A stretch of 64,000 nucleotides of DNA from Streptomyces capillispiralis (GCF_007829875.1 NZ_VIWV01000001.1:3690501-3754500), one strand, 5' to 3'; shown: positions 35,362 to 44,196, counted from the stretch's first letter. Translations and numbers: made by a program. Notes: generated by a model not told the origin, from the sequence alone.

Positions 35362-37641
35362 ATGCCAAAGAAGCGCTCGGGCGGTGGTCTGTCGTCAACG
35401 CAGCAGGCCGCCAAGTTCCTCGGTGTCAGTGTCCTCGCGGGGGCCGTCATGGCCGGTATCGCGCTGCCCGCCGTGGGCGCGCTGGGGCTGGCGGCCAAGG
35501 GGTCGGTCGAGAGCTTCGACGAGCTCCCGGCCAACCTGAAGACGCCGCCGCTGAGCCAGCGCACCACCATCCTCGACGCAGACGGCGGCCAGATCGCCAC
35601 CGTCTACTCGCGCGACCGCACGGTGGTCGACCTCAAGGACATCTCGCCGTACATGCAGAAGGCGATCGTCGCGATCGAGGACTCCCGCTTCTACGAGCAC
35701 GGCGCGGTCGACCTGAAGGGCGTCCTGCGCGCCCTCAACAAGAACGCGCGCAGCGGCGGGGTCTCCGAGGGCGCCTCCACCCTCACGCAGCAGTACGTGA
35801 AGAACGTCTTCGTCGAGGAGGCCGGCGACGACCCGACGAAGGTCGCGCAGGCCACCCAGCAGACCATCGGCCGCAAGATCCGCGAACTGAAGTACGCGAT
35901 CCAGGTCGAGGAGGAGCTGGGCAAGAAGAAGATCCTCGAGAACTACCTGAACATCACCTTCTTCGGCCAGCAGGCCTACGGCATCGAGGCGGCGGCCCAG
36001 CGGTACTTCTCCAAGCCGGCCAAGGACCTCAACCTCCAGGAGTCCGCCCTCCTCGCCGGCCTCGTCCAGTCACCGAGCCGCTACGACCCGGTCAACGACG
36101 AGGCGGAGGCGACGAAGCGGCGCAACACCGTCATCCACCGGATGGCCGAGGTCGGCGACATCTCCCAGGAGCAGGCCGACGAGGCGGCGAGGACACCGCT
36201 GGGCCTGAACGTCAGCAGGCCGGAGAACGGCTGCATCACGGCGGTCGCCGACGCGAGCTTCTTCTGCGACTACGTCCGTGAGGTGTTCCTCAGCGACCCG
36301 GTCTTCGGCAAGACCAAGGAGGACCGGGCCAAGATCTGGAACCAGGGCGGCCTGACCATCCGTACGACGCTCGACCCGCAGGCGCAGAAGTCGGTGCAGG
36401 AGTCGCTGACGAGCCACGTCGACCAGTCGGACTCGGTCGCCGCGGCGAGCACCCTGGTCGAGCCCGGCACCGGCAAGATCGTCGCGATGGGCCAGTCGAA
36501 GCCGTACGGCTACGGCAAGGACGAGACGGAGATCAACTACTCGGTCGACTCCGCCCTGGGCGGCTCCAACTTCGGCTTCCCGACCGGTTCGACGTTCAAG
36601 CCGTTCGTGGCCGCCGCCGCGCTGGAGGAGGGCAGGCCGCCCACGCAGTCCTACTCCGCCCCGTACGAGATGCCCTACCCGCAGACCGTGCGCGGTTGTG
36701 AGCGCCCCTGGGTGAACGACGCGAACTACAAGCTCACGAATGAGAACGAGACCGAGGTCGGGCCGTACGCGCTCAAGGAGGCGATGGCCAAGTCGGTCAA
36801 CACCTACTTCGTGCAGATGATCGAGGACATCGGCATGTGCCCCGTGGTGAACATGACCGACAAGCTCGGCGTGGTCCAGGGCAACGGGAAGAAGATCCCC
36901 CAGGTCCCCTCCTCGATGACCCTCGGTTCCACCGGTCTGTCGCCCCTCACCATGGCGAGCGCGTACGCCGCCTTCGCCTCCCGGGGCATGTACTGCACGC
37001 CGGTCGCCATCGAGTCGATCACCCAGAAGATCGGCAACCGGGAGAAGTCGCTCGAGGTGCCGAAGTCGACCTGCTCGCGCGCGATGAGCGAGAAGACCGC
37101 CGACACGGTGAACACCCTCCTCCAGGGAGTGGTCGACTCCGGTACGGGCCAGGAGGCGGGCCTCAGCGACCGTGACAACGCCGGCAAGACGGGTACGACG
37201 GACGAGCGCAGGAACGCCTGGTTCGTCGGCTACACGCCGAACATGTCGGGCGCCGTCTGGGTGGGCAGCGCCACGCAGAAGGTCGAGATGAAGAACATCA
37301 CGATCGGCGGCACCTACCACGAGCTCGTCTTCGGCGGCGCGGTCCCGGGCCCCATCTGGCGCGACGCCATGACCGGTGCCCTGTCGGGCAAGGACTCCCC
37401 GTCCTTCAACCTCGTCAACATCCCCGACGCCGACCGCGATCAGGACCGCGGCGACGACGGGGGCGGCCGTGGCAACGACGGGGACAACGGCGACGGCGGT
37501 CTCATCGGCGGCCTGATCGGCGGAGGCAACGGCAACGGCGGAGGCAACGGCGGGGGCGGCGGGACCGAACCCGACCCGAGCTTCTCCATCCCGGAGGGCT
37601 TCATCCAGGGCCAGGGCAACGGCCCCGGCGGACGGCGCTGA
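35362..37641 (+). CDS. Class A penicillin-binding protein (transglycosylase/transpeptidase)
   Basis: 759 residues. Short cytoplasmic N-terminus, one membrane helix (about residues 18-45), glycosyltransferase 51 domain with AIEDSRFYEHGAVD and GASTLTQQYVKN, and a transpeptidase domain with the serine motif STFK (near residue 410), SVN (near 477) and KTGTT (near 609). The last 70 residues are an Asp/Gly/Asn-rich tail. Polymerises and cross-links peptidoglycan outside the membrane. Next to wblA, as in other Streptomyces. Confidence 0.95.
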   Translation: MPKKRSGGGLSSTQQAAKFLGVSVLAGAVMAGIALPAVGALGLAAKGSVESFDELPANLKTPPLSQRTTILDADGGQIATVYSRDRTVVDLKDISPYMQKAIVAIEDSRFYEHGAVDLKGVLRALNKNARSGGVSEGASTLTQQYVKNVFVEEAGDDPTKVAQATQQTIGRKIRELKYAIQVEEELGKKKILENYLNITFFGQQAYGIEAAAQRYFSKPAKDLNLQESALLAGLVQSPSRYDPVNDEAEATKRRNTVIHRMAEVGDISQEQADEAARTPLGLNVSRPENGCITAVADASFFCDYVREVFLSDPVFGKTKEDRAKIWNQGGLTIRTTLDPQAQKSVQESLTSHVDQSDSVAAASTLVEPGTGKIVAMGQSKPYGYGKDETEINYSVDSALGGSNFGFPTGSTFKPFVAAAALEEGRPPTQSYSAPYEMPYPQTVRGCERPWVNDANYKLTNENETEVGPYALKEAMAKSVNTYFVQMIEDIGMCPVVNMTDKLGVVQGNGKKIPQVPSSMTLGSTGLSPLTMASAYAAFASRGMYCTPVAIESITQKIGNREKSLEVPKSTCSRAMSEKTADTVNTLLQGVVDSGTGQEAGLSDRDNAGKTGTTDERRNAWFVGYTPNMSGAVWVGSATQKVEMKNITIGGTYHELVFGGAVPGPIWRDAMTGALSGKDSPSFNLVNIPDADRDQDRGDDGGGRGNDGDNGDGGLIGGLIGGGNGNGGGNGGGGGTEPDPSFSIPEGFIQGQGNGPGGRR

Positions 37642-37692
37642 CGGTCCGTCCGTCCCCGACCCGCCCGTCCGCCCCGGACCGCACGGATACGC

Positions 37693-37746
37693 CGAACGGC
37701 CCCTTCCGCCCCGTACGAACCGTACGGCGGGGGAAGGGGCCGTTCG
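37693..37746 (+). terminator. Long hairpin terminator after the PBP gene
   Basis: CGAACGGCCCCTTCC pairs with GGAAGGGGCCGTTCG and the inner CCGTACG with CGTACGG, giving an almost continuous stem of about 25 bp with loop AAC. Between convergent PBP and yqeY genes; likely acts on both. Confidence 0.8.
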
Positions 37747-37888
37747 CCGTCGCGATGCCGCGCCCTCGTGCGCCGCCCGCGAGCGGGCGACGTCCCGCGG
37801 CCGACCGGGAGCGGGCGGACGTGAGGGGGCGCGAGCGGAAGTGCGCGGAGCGGGCGGAGATCGGGGAGCGGGCGGAGGCGGGCGGGAA

Positions 37889-38353
37889 TCAGCCCGCGAG
37901 CAGCTTCTTCACCGCCGCGGCGACCCGGCCGCCCTCGGCCTGCCCGGCCACCTTCGGGTTCACGATCTTCATCACGGCACCCATGGCGCGCGGGCCCTCG
38001 GCACCGGCCGCCCTGGCCTCCTCCACCGCCTGGGCCACGATCGCGTCCAGCTCCTCGTCGGACAGCTGCTTGGGCAGGTACGCGGCAAGCACCTCGCCCT
38101 CCGCCTTCTCCCGCTCCGACTGCTCGGGGCGGCCGCCCTGCGCGAAGGCATCCGCCGCCTCGCGGCGCTTCTTCGCCTCGCGGGTGATCACCTTCTGCAC
38201 CTCGTCGTCGGAGAGCGCGCGCTTCTCCTTGCCCGCGACCTCCTCCTTGGTGATCGCGGCGAGCGTCAGCCGGAGCGTCGAGGAGCGGAGCTCGTCGCGC
38301 TCCTTGATCGCGGCGTTGAGGTCGTCCTGCAGCTTCGACTTGAGCGTGGTCAT
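37889..38353 (-). CDS. GatB/YqeY domain protein
   Basis: 154 residues: MTTLKSKLQDDLNAAIKERDELRSSTLRLTLAAI, then helical repeats and the tail MGAVMKIVNPKVAGQAEGGRVAAAVKKLLAG. Matches the YqeY family, related to the C-terminal tRNA-binding tail of GatB amidotransferase. Function not established. Single gene, convergent with the PBP. Confidence 0.9.
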   Translation of the reverse strand: MTTLKSKLQDDLNAAIKERDELRSSTLRLTLAAITKEEVAGKEKRALSDDEVQKVITREAKKRREAADAFAQGGRPEQSEREKAEGEVLAAYLPKQLSDEELDAIVAQAVEEARAAGAEGPRAMGAVMKIVNPKVAGQAEGGRVAAAVKKLLAG

Positions 38354-38484
38354 GACTTGATTGTCGCAGGTACCGGAGCAAGGACGCCTGCCGATTTAAG
38401 GCCCGGCGCGGCAAGGGACGTTGGAGTGCTGCACCGCCCGGCCTCAGGGCACGACGGGCCCCTCGCGTCTGACACGATGGACGC

Positions 38485-39411
38485 ATGCGCGCGCGATACG
38501 GAATCCCCCTGGGAATCACGGCGGCCGGAGCCGCCGGGCTGCTGTACGCGGCGGGCTTCGAGGCCCGCTCCTTCCGCCTGCGGCGGGTGACCATCCCCGT
38601 CCTGCCCTCCGGAATGCGCCCCCTGCGCGTGCTGCAGGTCTCCGACATCCACCTGGTGAGCGGCCAGCGCAAGAAGCAGCGCTGGCTGCGCTCCCTGGCG
38701 GGCCTGCGCCCCGACTTCGTGATCAACACGGGCGACAACCTGTCCGACCCCGAGGGCGTGCCCGAGGTCCTGGACGCCCTCGGCCCCCTGATGGAGTTCC
38801 CGGGCGCGTACGTCTTCGGCTCCAACGACTACTACGGCCCCAAGCTGCGCAACCCCGCCCGCTACCTGATCGAGAAGGCGCAGGGCAGGCACGGCCTCAA
38901 CGGCAACGCCCCGGCGGCCGGCGCGATCCACAACCCGTGGGAGGACCTGCGGGACGGTTTCGACGCGGCGGGCTGGCTGAACCTGACGAACACCAGGGGC
39001 ACCCTGAAGATCGAGGGCACGTCCATCGAGCTGACCGGCCTGGACGACCCGCACATCAAGCGTGACCGGTACGACGAGGTGTCGGGCGGCCCGTCGGACA
39101 CGGCGGACTTCTCGCTGGGCGTCGTCCACGCCCCCTACCTGCGCGTACTCGACTCCTTCACGGCCGACGGCTACCCCCTGATCCTGGCCGGCCACACCCA
39201 CGGCGGACAGCTCTGCATCCCCTTCTACGGCGCCCTGGTCACCAACTGCGACCTGGACACCGACCGCGTGAAGGGCCTGTCCACGCACACGTCGGGGGGC
39301 CACACCTCCTACCTCCACGTCTCGGCCGGCTGCGGCACCAACCGCTACACCCCGGTCCGCTTCGCCTGCCCCCCGGAGGCGACACTGATGACCCTGGTGG
39401 GACGGGACTGA
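38485..39411 (+). CDS. Membrane-anchored metallophosphoesterase
   Basis: 308 residues. N-terminal hydrophobic segment (GIPLGITAAGAAGLLYAAGF), then calcineurin-like motifs VSDIHLVSG, NTGDNLSD, GSNDYYG (replacing GNHE), VVHAP and LAGHTHGGQL. The GSND motif is typical of the YkuE-like subgroup. Likely acts at the membrane; substrate unknown. Confidence 0.88.
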   Translation: MRARYGIPLGITAAGAAGLLYAAGFEARSFRLRRVTIPVLPSGMRPLRVLQVSDIHLVSGQRKKQRWLRSLAGLRPDFVINTGDNLSDPEGVPEVLDALGPLMEFPGAYVFGSNDYYGPKLRNPARYLIEKAQGRHGLNGNAPAAGAIHNPWEDLRDGFDAAGWLNLTNTRGTLKIEGTSIELTGLDDPHIKRDRYDEVSGGPSDTADFSLGVVHAPYLRVLDSFTADGYPLILAGHTHGGQLCIPFYGALVTNCDLDTDRVKGLSTHTSGGHTSYLHVSAGCGTNRYTPVRFACPPEATLMTLVGRD

Positions 39412-39468
39412 TCACCCACCGGGGCGACGGCACCGGGACCGCTGGGAGCACGGGAGCACGAGGGGCAC

Positions 39469-39490
39469 GGGAGCACCGGACGGTGCTCCC
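39469..39490 (+). terminator. Hairpin after the phosphoesterase gene
   Basis: GGGAGCACCG / CGGTGCTCCC, a 10-bp perfect stem with a very short loop, about 60 bases after the stop. Confidence 0.6.
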
Positions 39491-39544
39491 CCGTTCAGCC
39501 CACCCGCGTCGCCCCTCCGGGTCCGTCGCCGCACGCTGGGGTGC

Positions 39545-40297
39545 ATGACCGCCCCGATACCCAGGGACATCCCGGACCTCCCCGCCCTTCCGGGTACGAC
39601 GCCCACGCTGCTGCCCTCCTCCGCCCCGGCCCGGGCCGTCGTACCGCCGGTGCGCCGCCCGCTGACCGCGGTGTACCGCCTGGCCCTGGCGCTGGTGGCG
39701 ACGTGCGCGGTGCTGGTCGAAGTCCTCCTCGGCAGCCCGGCCCGCGTGCTGAGCCACTTCGCCGTCCAGAGCACGGTCCTGCTGGCCCTGGTCATGCTCG
39801 CGTCGGCCCGCCGCGCCTGGAGCGCCCGCCACCCCCTCCCGGGCACCGTCACAGGGGCGACCCTGCTGTACGTCGTCATGGCGGCCCTGGTCCACCACGC
39901 GCTCCCCCACTTCTCGACGACGGGCGCCGGCGACCCCTCATGGCCGGTGACCCTCGCCGACCACACCCTGCACACCGTGCTCCCCATCGCCGCGGTACTG
40001 GACTGGCTCGTCCTCTCCCCGCCGGCCCGCACCCACCTCCGTCAGGCGGCCACCTGGCTGCTGTACCCCCTGGCCTACCTGGCCTTCACCCTGACCCGGG
40101 GCGAACTGCTCCCCGACTCCCCGGCCCGCTACCTCTACCCCTTCCTCGACGTCGCCCAGCACGGCTACCGGCACGTCCTCGCCAACGCCCTCCTCCTGGG
40201 CCTCGCCTTCTACGCCCTGGCCACCCTCGTCGTGGCGCTGGACCACACCCGCCCGAACCCGGTCCGCCGCCCCTCCAAAACCGGATTTCGTGTCTAG
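39545..40297 (+). CDS. Pr6Pr family membrane protein
   Basis: 250 residues with six hydrophobic segments from about residue 40 (AVYRLALALVATCAVLVEVLL to ANALLLGLAFYALATLVVAL). Conserved features of the Pr6Pr/FAR-17a-like family are HFAVQSTVLLAL, ADHTLHTVLPIAAVLDWL and the YPFLDVAQHGY motif. Function unknown. The 6-bp inverted repeat TAGCCC-N5-GGGCTA straddling its stop (40295-40311) may end the transcript. Confidence 0.85.
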   Translation: MTAPIPRDIPDLPALPGTTPTLLPSSAPARAVVPPVRRPLTAVYRLALALVATCAVLVEVLLGSPARVLSHFAVQSTVLLALVMLASARRAWSARHPLPGTVTGATLLYVVMAALVHHALPHFSTTGAGDPSWPVTLADHTLHTVLPIAAVLDWLVLSPPARTHLRQAATWLLYPLAYLAFTLTRGELLPDSPARYLYPFLDVAQHGYRHVLANALLLGLAFYALATLVVALDHTRPNPVRRPSKTGFRV

Positions 40298-40345
40298 CCC
40301 CCAGTGGGCTAAAGTAAACGTCGTCGCCGCGACAGCAGCGACGAT

Positions 40346-40419
40346 CGGGGTGTAGCGCAGCTTGGCAGCGCGCTTCGTTCGGGACGAAGAGGTCGTGGGT
40401 TCAAATCCCGCCACCCCGA
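40346..40419 (+). tRNA. tRNA-Pro, anticodon CGG
   Basis: Acceptor stem CGGGGTG / CACCCCG with discriminator A, anticodon stem CTTCG / CGAAG closing loop TTCGGGA, so the anticodon is CGG (reads CCG), and T arm GTGGGTTCAAATCCCGC. No CCA is encoded. A TAAAGT hexamer at 40310 is a likely -10 box. This gene is the left border of the accessory island; its 3' half recurs at 44567. Confidence 0.95.
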
Positions 40420-40430
40420 CAGAGAAACAC

Positions 40431-40470
40431 CAGGTGAGGCACCTACCAGTTGTGGTAGGTGCCTCACCTG
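40431..40470 (+). terminator. Perfect 18-bp hairpin terminator of the tRNA
   Basis: CAGGTGAGGCACCTACCA pairs completely with TGGTAGGTGCCTCACCTG across loop GTTG, and is followed by TTTCGTC. It starts 12 bases after the tRNA. Confidence 0.9.
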
Positions 40471-40514
40471 TTTCGTCTGCGTGGCTATCTGCGTGACTAC
40501 CGGCTCTCGCGTGT

Positions 40515-40660
40515 CTACGGCCGCTGTGGATCAGCGCCGAAGATCCCGTCCATGACCACGGCGCCGGTCTGGATCACGGGCCGGATCTGCTTCCGGTAGA
40601 CCCCTCGGTCACAGCCGTCCCCGAGTGCCCAACGAGCCGGGAGACGTTCCTCCGCATCGC
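40515..40660 (-). pseudogene. 3' remnant of a tyrosine-type integrase
   Basis: The minus strand reads NVSRLVGHSGTAVTEG, then after a one-base frameshift near 40600 VYRKQIRPVIQTGAVVMDGIF, ending at TAG (40515-40517). This is the C-terminal catalytic end of actinobacterial tyrosine recombinases: the LVGHSGTAVTE...VYR...RPVI pattern with the active-site His and Tyr. Upstream sequence is gone. Integrases of this kind sit next to the tRNA gene they integrate into, so this is the fossil of the event that brought the island. Confidence 0.82.
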
Positions 40661-40672
40661 AGGAGACTCCCG

Positions 40673-40831
40673 ATGTCTCGGGACCCGCACCCGCACTCCC
40701 TCGTATCCGCCCGACCCGAACCGCCCAGGACGGGGCTGCCGTCCGAGGCCCCGCTGCTGTCGGTGCACGCCGCCGTGGTGTTCCTGGCGGCCGTCGTCAG
40801 CGTTTTCGTGCTGCGCAAGCTGATCGGCTGA
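40673..40831 (+). CDS. Small single-helix membrane protein
   Basis: 52 residues: MSRDPHPHSLVSARPEPPRTG, then a membrane helix (LLSVHAAVVFLAAVVSVFVLRKLIG). AGGAG lies 7 bases before the ATG. Opposite strand to the lasso genes, with a shared hairpin at 40845. It overlies where the lost part of the integrase would have been. No family recognised. Confidence 0.55.
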   Translation: MSRDPHPHSLVSARPEPPRTGLPSEAPLLSVHAAVVFLAAVVSVFVLRKLIG

Positions 40832-40844
40832 CCGACGGTGGCCG

Positions 40845-40865
40845 GGGATGCAGTGAGTGCATCCC
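40845..40865. terminator. Hairpin between the small membrane gene and the lasso operon
   Basis: GGGATGCA-GTGAG-TGCATCCC, a perfect 8-bp stem, between two convergent genes (stops at 40831 and 40894). Likely the terminator of the lasso operon. Confidence 0.7.
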
Positions 40866-40893
40866 GTCCCACGGCCCCATTCACAACGTCTGC

Positions 40894-41328
40894 TCAGGAA
40901 GGGTGCCCGGTGGGTGGGAGGGGCGGGATCGTGATGACGGGCGTGTAGCCGCCTGCGTGGTCGGGCTCGTCCACGGCCTCGGAACCGACAGCGACCCAGG
41001 CATGGGCGCGGAAGGGATCGGTACGCACACCGGTGCACCAGGTGGGCCAAACCCCCCAGGCTCGGCACAGCAGGACGGTGGCCAGTGAGCGTTGCAGGCA
41101 GCTCCAGTCGCTGGCGCAGCGTGGGCTGACAGTGACCACGGCCTGTCTGGCCGCGGCGGCCTGGTGCCGGGTGGCGGGGGCGGCTTTGCGGCGTAGCAGG
41201 TGGAGGACTGCGCGGATGTGGTGCGGGCGGGCGCTGGCCAGCGGGCGGGCCAGGGTCACGGCCAGCCGGGCGAGGAGGCGTCGGCGGAGCGGGATGGTGA
41301 CCGGCTGTGGTCCGGTGCGGTCGGTCAT
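40894..41328 (-). CDS. Lasso peptide leader peptidase B2 (transglutaminase-like)
   Basis: 144 residues from ATG 41328, chosen for AGGAAG upstream; a longer frame to 41448 is unlikely. The catalytic cysteine is in SDWSCLQRSLATVLLCRAWG and the histidine in FRAHAWVAVG, the usual B2 pattern. The protein removes the leader from the precursor with help from the separate RRE protein B1. An Asp of the triad should lie in the C-terminal part. Last gene of the cluster, 49 bases after B1. Confidence 0.9.
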   Translation of the reverse strand: MTDRTGPQPVTIPLRRRLLARLAVTLARPLASARPHHIRAVLHLLRRKAAPATRHQAAAARQAVVTVSPRCASDWSCLQRSLATVLLCRAWGVWPTWCTGVRTDPFRAHAWVAVGSEAVDEPDHAGGYTPVITIPPLPPTGHPS

Positions 41329-41377
41329 GGTGAGGCTTCCTGGTGGGGTGGTGCCTGGGTTAACGGTGCCGGAGGGG

Positions 41378-41638
41378 TCAGTCCCGCAGTAGTCCGGTCT
41401 GTCGGAGGGCTTTGATGAAGCGTGCGACGTCCGCGTCGACGTCGGCATGTGCCTGCGGGTAGCGCTGGGCCAGGGCAGCCGCGGCGGTCTGGGCAGGGGC
41501 GCCCTGCAGCAACAGGCGCAGGATGAGTGCCCCGCTCGGGTTCAACTGGCGGTATTTTCCGGTGCGCTCGTCCAGCAGGACCATCGCGCCGTCGTCGGTG
41601 TCGACTGCGGTCACGTGCGCGGGCAGGGACAGCGGCAT
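41378..41638 (-). CDS. Lasso peptide RRE protein B1 (PqqD-like)
   Basis: 86 residues from ATG 41638 (GTG 41641 is also possible): MPLSLPAHVTAVDTDDGAMVLLDERTGKYRQLNPSGALILRLLLQ, then a helical part with DADVARFIKALRQTGLLRD. This is the PqqD-like fold that binds leader peptides through the YxxP motif and hands them to B2. Start and the cyclase stop overlap (GTGATG), so translation is coupled. Confidence 0.93.
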   Translation of the reverse strand: MPLSLPAHVTAVDTDDGAMVLLDERTGKYRQLNPSGALILRLLLQGAPAQTAAAALAQRYPQAHADVDADVARFIKALRQTGLLRD

Positions 41639-43476
41639 CACGGTGCTCCTTGTGACAGCACGTGCGGCACCGAGGCCGGGCTGCCGCCTTCCAACGAGCG
41701 CAGCCAGACTTCGCAGCCCACTGTGTAGATCAGCGGGGCGGTGTCGGCGTGGTTGGCATGGAAGTGGACAGCGCCGCGCAGCCGTTGGGCGTCGATCAGG
41801 CCGGCCCGAGCCAGCAGCGAGTCCTCGGCCAGGGCGAGGAGCTGTCCACGGTGGCGGCGCAGCGCCTGGTAGAAGTCGGCGTCGTAGGTGCCCTTGGTCT
41901 GACGTGCCAGGATGTGGGCGGGCACGATGCCGGTCAGGGCGGTGCCGAGCAGGGGTTTGACCGTGCCGGGTTGTACGGCCTCCGGTGGGCGGACCGACAA
42001 GGCGGCGGTGACGACTGCGTCGTCGGTGTACGGCAGAGCGATATCAGGGCCCTGCATCGTCTGGTTCATCACGCGCACTGTGTTGCCGCCCTCACGGACT
42101 TGTTGCAGTACGGCGTGCACGGACCGATGCGGTGAAAGTGGTTGCGGGTTGTTGGCAGCCACAGTTCGCAGGGCTCTTTTCATCGTCGCCACCGCCTCGG
42201 GGGTGGTCCAGCCCGGAGCGCGCGGTTCGGGTTGCCAGCCGAGCATGCCGGCGAATCCTGACTGTGGTGCGAGCGCCAGGTGCCCGGCGGCGTCCAGCAA
42301 CCACCGCCGGTACGAGGTCCGCTCCAGGACGCTGCGCGCCTGCGAGAGGCGGCTGACACGCCACTGATGGTGGTGGTGGCGCAGCTGGCCCCACACCCGC
42401 CACGGCTTGGCGGCGGCCAAATCCTGCAGGTAGGCGAGGTAAGGGGTGAACAACTCGTCGCCGCCGCCACCGCCCAGATGTAGCCGGGAGCCATGGGCGG
42501 CGACCCGCTGCAGCAGGTCGGACTGTTTGGCGAAGTCCCGTACCCAGGGGCAGGGTTCCTCGCTGGGCAGCCGCAACCCACCCACGCCGGTGAACCAGTC
42601 GGGTGACTGCCCGGCGGGCACGACCAGGTGGGCGGCCGAGGGCAGCGCTTCGCGCACACGGGTGGCCCAGACGCCGTCGTCGTTCTGCGGGTCGCGTCCC
42701 TCCCAGTGGATGGTGACCAGATGCCCGGCCTCCCGTGCTGCCAGAAAGCACAGGCTCGTCGAATCCAGCCCCCCAGACGCATCTGCGCTGATCGTGCCGC
42801 CGGCAGCCGTACAGGTGCCAACTGCTTCCACCAGCGCGGTGCGGACCTCTGCGGCGGCCTCCTTCAACGACAGGTGGGGCTCGGGGGGACGCCACCAGCA
42901 CGCCGCCAACGCCCGCCGCCCGTCACGCTCCCACGCCACTACCTCCTGCGCAGGGACCGCGTGCACGTTCTGCCAGACGGTCCGGTCGGCAAGGACGGTT
43001 GATGTCACCGGAGGGGACATGAGCCGTAAAGCCAGCATCTCCCAGTCAGGGCTCGCCCCCGACAAGGCGGCCAGCACATCGGCGCGGCCGGCCGCCACCG
43101 GTAGCTCACCGATGCGGGTGGTGAACACGCGGCAGGCGGCCGACGCCGTACCGCGTGCCCACACCCGCCCGCCCACCGACGCCAGCACGTGAAAACTGCC
43201 CGCCACACCCCCTACCGCCTGCTCCACCTCCGAAGGCCGACGCACCCGCTCAAGCCGCCGCCCCAGCACCTCCGCCCGCACGGAACTCCGGCCCAGAACC
43301 ACGACCCGTACCTCACCCGCCCGCGCCGACACCTCCTGCCGGGCATCCCAGCAGCCGATCAGCCAGGGCCGTCCCGACGCATGCGACACGCTGCGCACCC
43401 CCTCCTGGCACAGCCGCCTCGCCACAACAGCAGCCGACGCGGTGTCCGGCAGCATCACCCACCAGCCACCCACCAC
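41638..43476 (-). CDS. Lasso peptide macrolactam synthetase C (asparagine synthetase-like)
   Basis: 612 residues from GTG 43476, which follows GGAGGGAGGAG. The N-terminal part (1-200) is a glutaminase-like fold without the catalytic Cys1. The ATP pyrophosphatase P-loop is SGGLDS (residues 234-239), followed by the GGGGGDELFTPYLAYL loop. It adenylates the ring acidic side chain (Glu9 of the core) and joins it to Gly1. Second gene of the cluster; separated from the precursor by a 15-bp hairpin. A 45-base piece of a similar 5' end is repeated at 44197. Confidence 0.93.
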   Translation of the reverse strand: MVGGWWVMLPDTASAAVVARRLCQEGVRSVSHASGRPWLIGCWDARQEVSARAGEVRVVVLGRSSVRAEVLGRRLERVRRPSEVEQAVGGVAGSFHVLASVGGRVWARGTASAACRVFTTRIGELPVAAGRADVLAALSGASPDWEMLALRLMSPPVTSTVLADRTVWQNVHAVPAQEVVAWERDGRRALAACWWRPPEPHLSLKEAAAEVRTALVEAVGTCTAAGGTISADASGGLDSTSLCFLAAREAGHLVTIHWEGRDPQNDDGVWATRVREALPSAAHLVVPAGQSPDWFTGVGGLRLPSEEPCPWVRDFAKQSDLLQRVAAHGSRLHLGGGGGDELFTPYLAYLQDLAAAKPWRVWGQLRHHHHQWRVSRLSQARSVLERTSYRRWLLDAAGHLALAPQSGFAGMLGWQPEPRAPGWTTPEAVATMKRALRTVAANNPQPLSPHRSVHAVLQQVREGGNTVRVMNQTMQGPDIALPYTDDAVVTAALSVRPPEAVQPGTVKPLLGTALTGIVPAHILARQTKGTYDADFYQALRRHRGQLLALAEDSLLARAGLIDAQRLRGAVHFHANHADTAPLIYTVGCEVWLRSLEGGSPASVPHVLSQGAP

Positions 43477-43525
43477 ACTCCTCCCTCCTCAACGGAACGT
43501 CCTCCGGTCATCACCCAACCCCGCA

Positions 43526-43559
43526 CCCGGTGGGGACACGCACGCGTGTCCCCACCGGG
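43526..43559 (-). terminator. Perfect 15-bp hairpin between lasso precursor and cyclase
   Basis: CCCGGTGGGGACACG / CGTGTCCCCACCGGG with a 4-base loop (CACG), in the 98-base gap between genes A and C. It likely acts as a partial terminator or RNA stabiliser so that the precursor mRNA exceeds that of the enzymes. Confidence 0.8.
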
Positions 43560-43574
43560 CTCACCACCCTGCGC

Positions 43575-43706
43575 TCAGGGGCGGAGCTGGAACGGCGGGG
43601 GACCGCCCTCGATGTGCTGGCCAAGCCACGAGCCGCGGGTGATCTCATTGAAGTCGCCCGCCTCACTCAGCATGGGCGCCTCGTAGACCTCTTCCTGGTT
43701 TTCCAT
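43575..43706 (-). CDS. Lasso peptide precursor A
   Basis: 43 residues. ATG 43706 has a perfect GGAGGTGA ribosome site. The leader (1-24) carries the RRE-binding motif YxxPxLxxxG (YEAPMLSEAG, then DF) and the required Thr at -2 (EITR). The predicted core is residues 25-43, GSWLGQHIEGGPPPFQLRP: Gly1 and Glu9 fit a nine-residue ring, no cysteines, so a class II lasso. The tail GGPPPFQLRP has a Pro3-Phe segment that could act as the steric plug (Phe/Gln) below the ring. I do not recognise this core among lasso peptides I know. Confidence 0.93.
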   Translation of the reverse strand: MENQEEVYEAPMLSEAGDFNEITRGSWLGQHIEGGPPPFQLRP

Positions 43707-44196
43707 GTCCGTCACCTCCCTCCGGAAAGAGTGATCAGAGCTGAACCTGTCCACGAGCAACGGGACCGCTCATCCACCTTGATGACCGAAGGGACCAGGG
43801 ATAACCGCCTCACCCGCATAAACGCACCGTATGAGTGGCGGTGCAGTACAACCCCCGGCAACCAGTGCCCCCACTCCATGCACAGTGCGCCGGTGCGACC
43901 GGGCCACGACGCGACGTGCGGGAGTAACGGTGACGGACTCGTTCGGGCACCCCCGGCGAGCTGGTTCAGGGCGGTCTGCTCGTCAGGGTCGATGGCCGGC
44001 TTCCAGCCGGGCCTCGGCGGCGACCCGGTCAGTGAGGCCGGCAGCGGTAACTGTGGGCAGGAGCCTGCCAGGTGGCGGGGTCAGTTTCCCGGCATCCGCC
44101 AGGCCGCCGACAGGCCGAGGAACCAGCTGACCGGGACGGCAGCATCCGCAGGATGCGAAAGGCCGCGCCACCGGCAGCTCCCACCAGGCAAACCAG

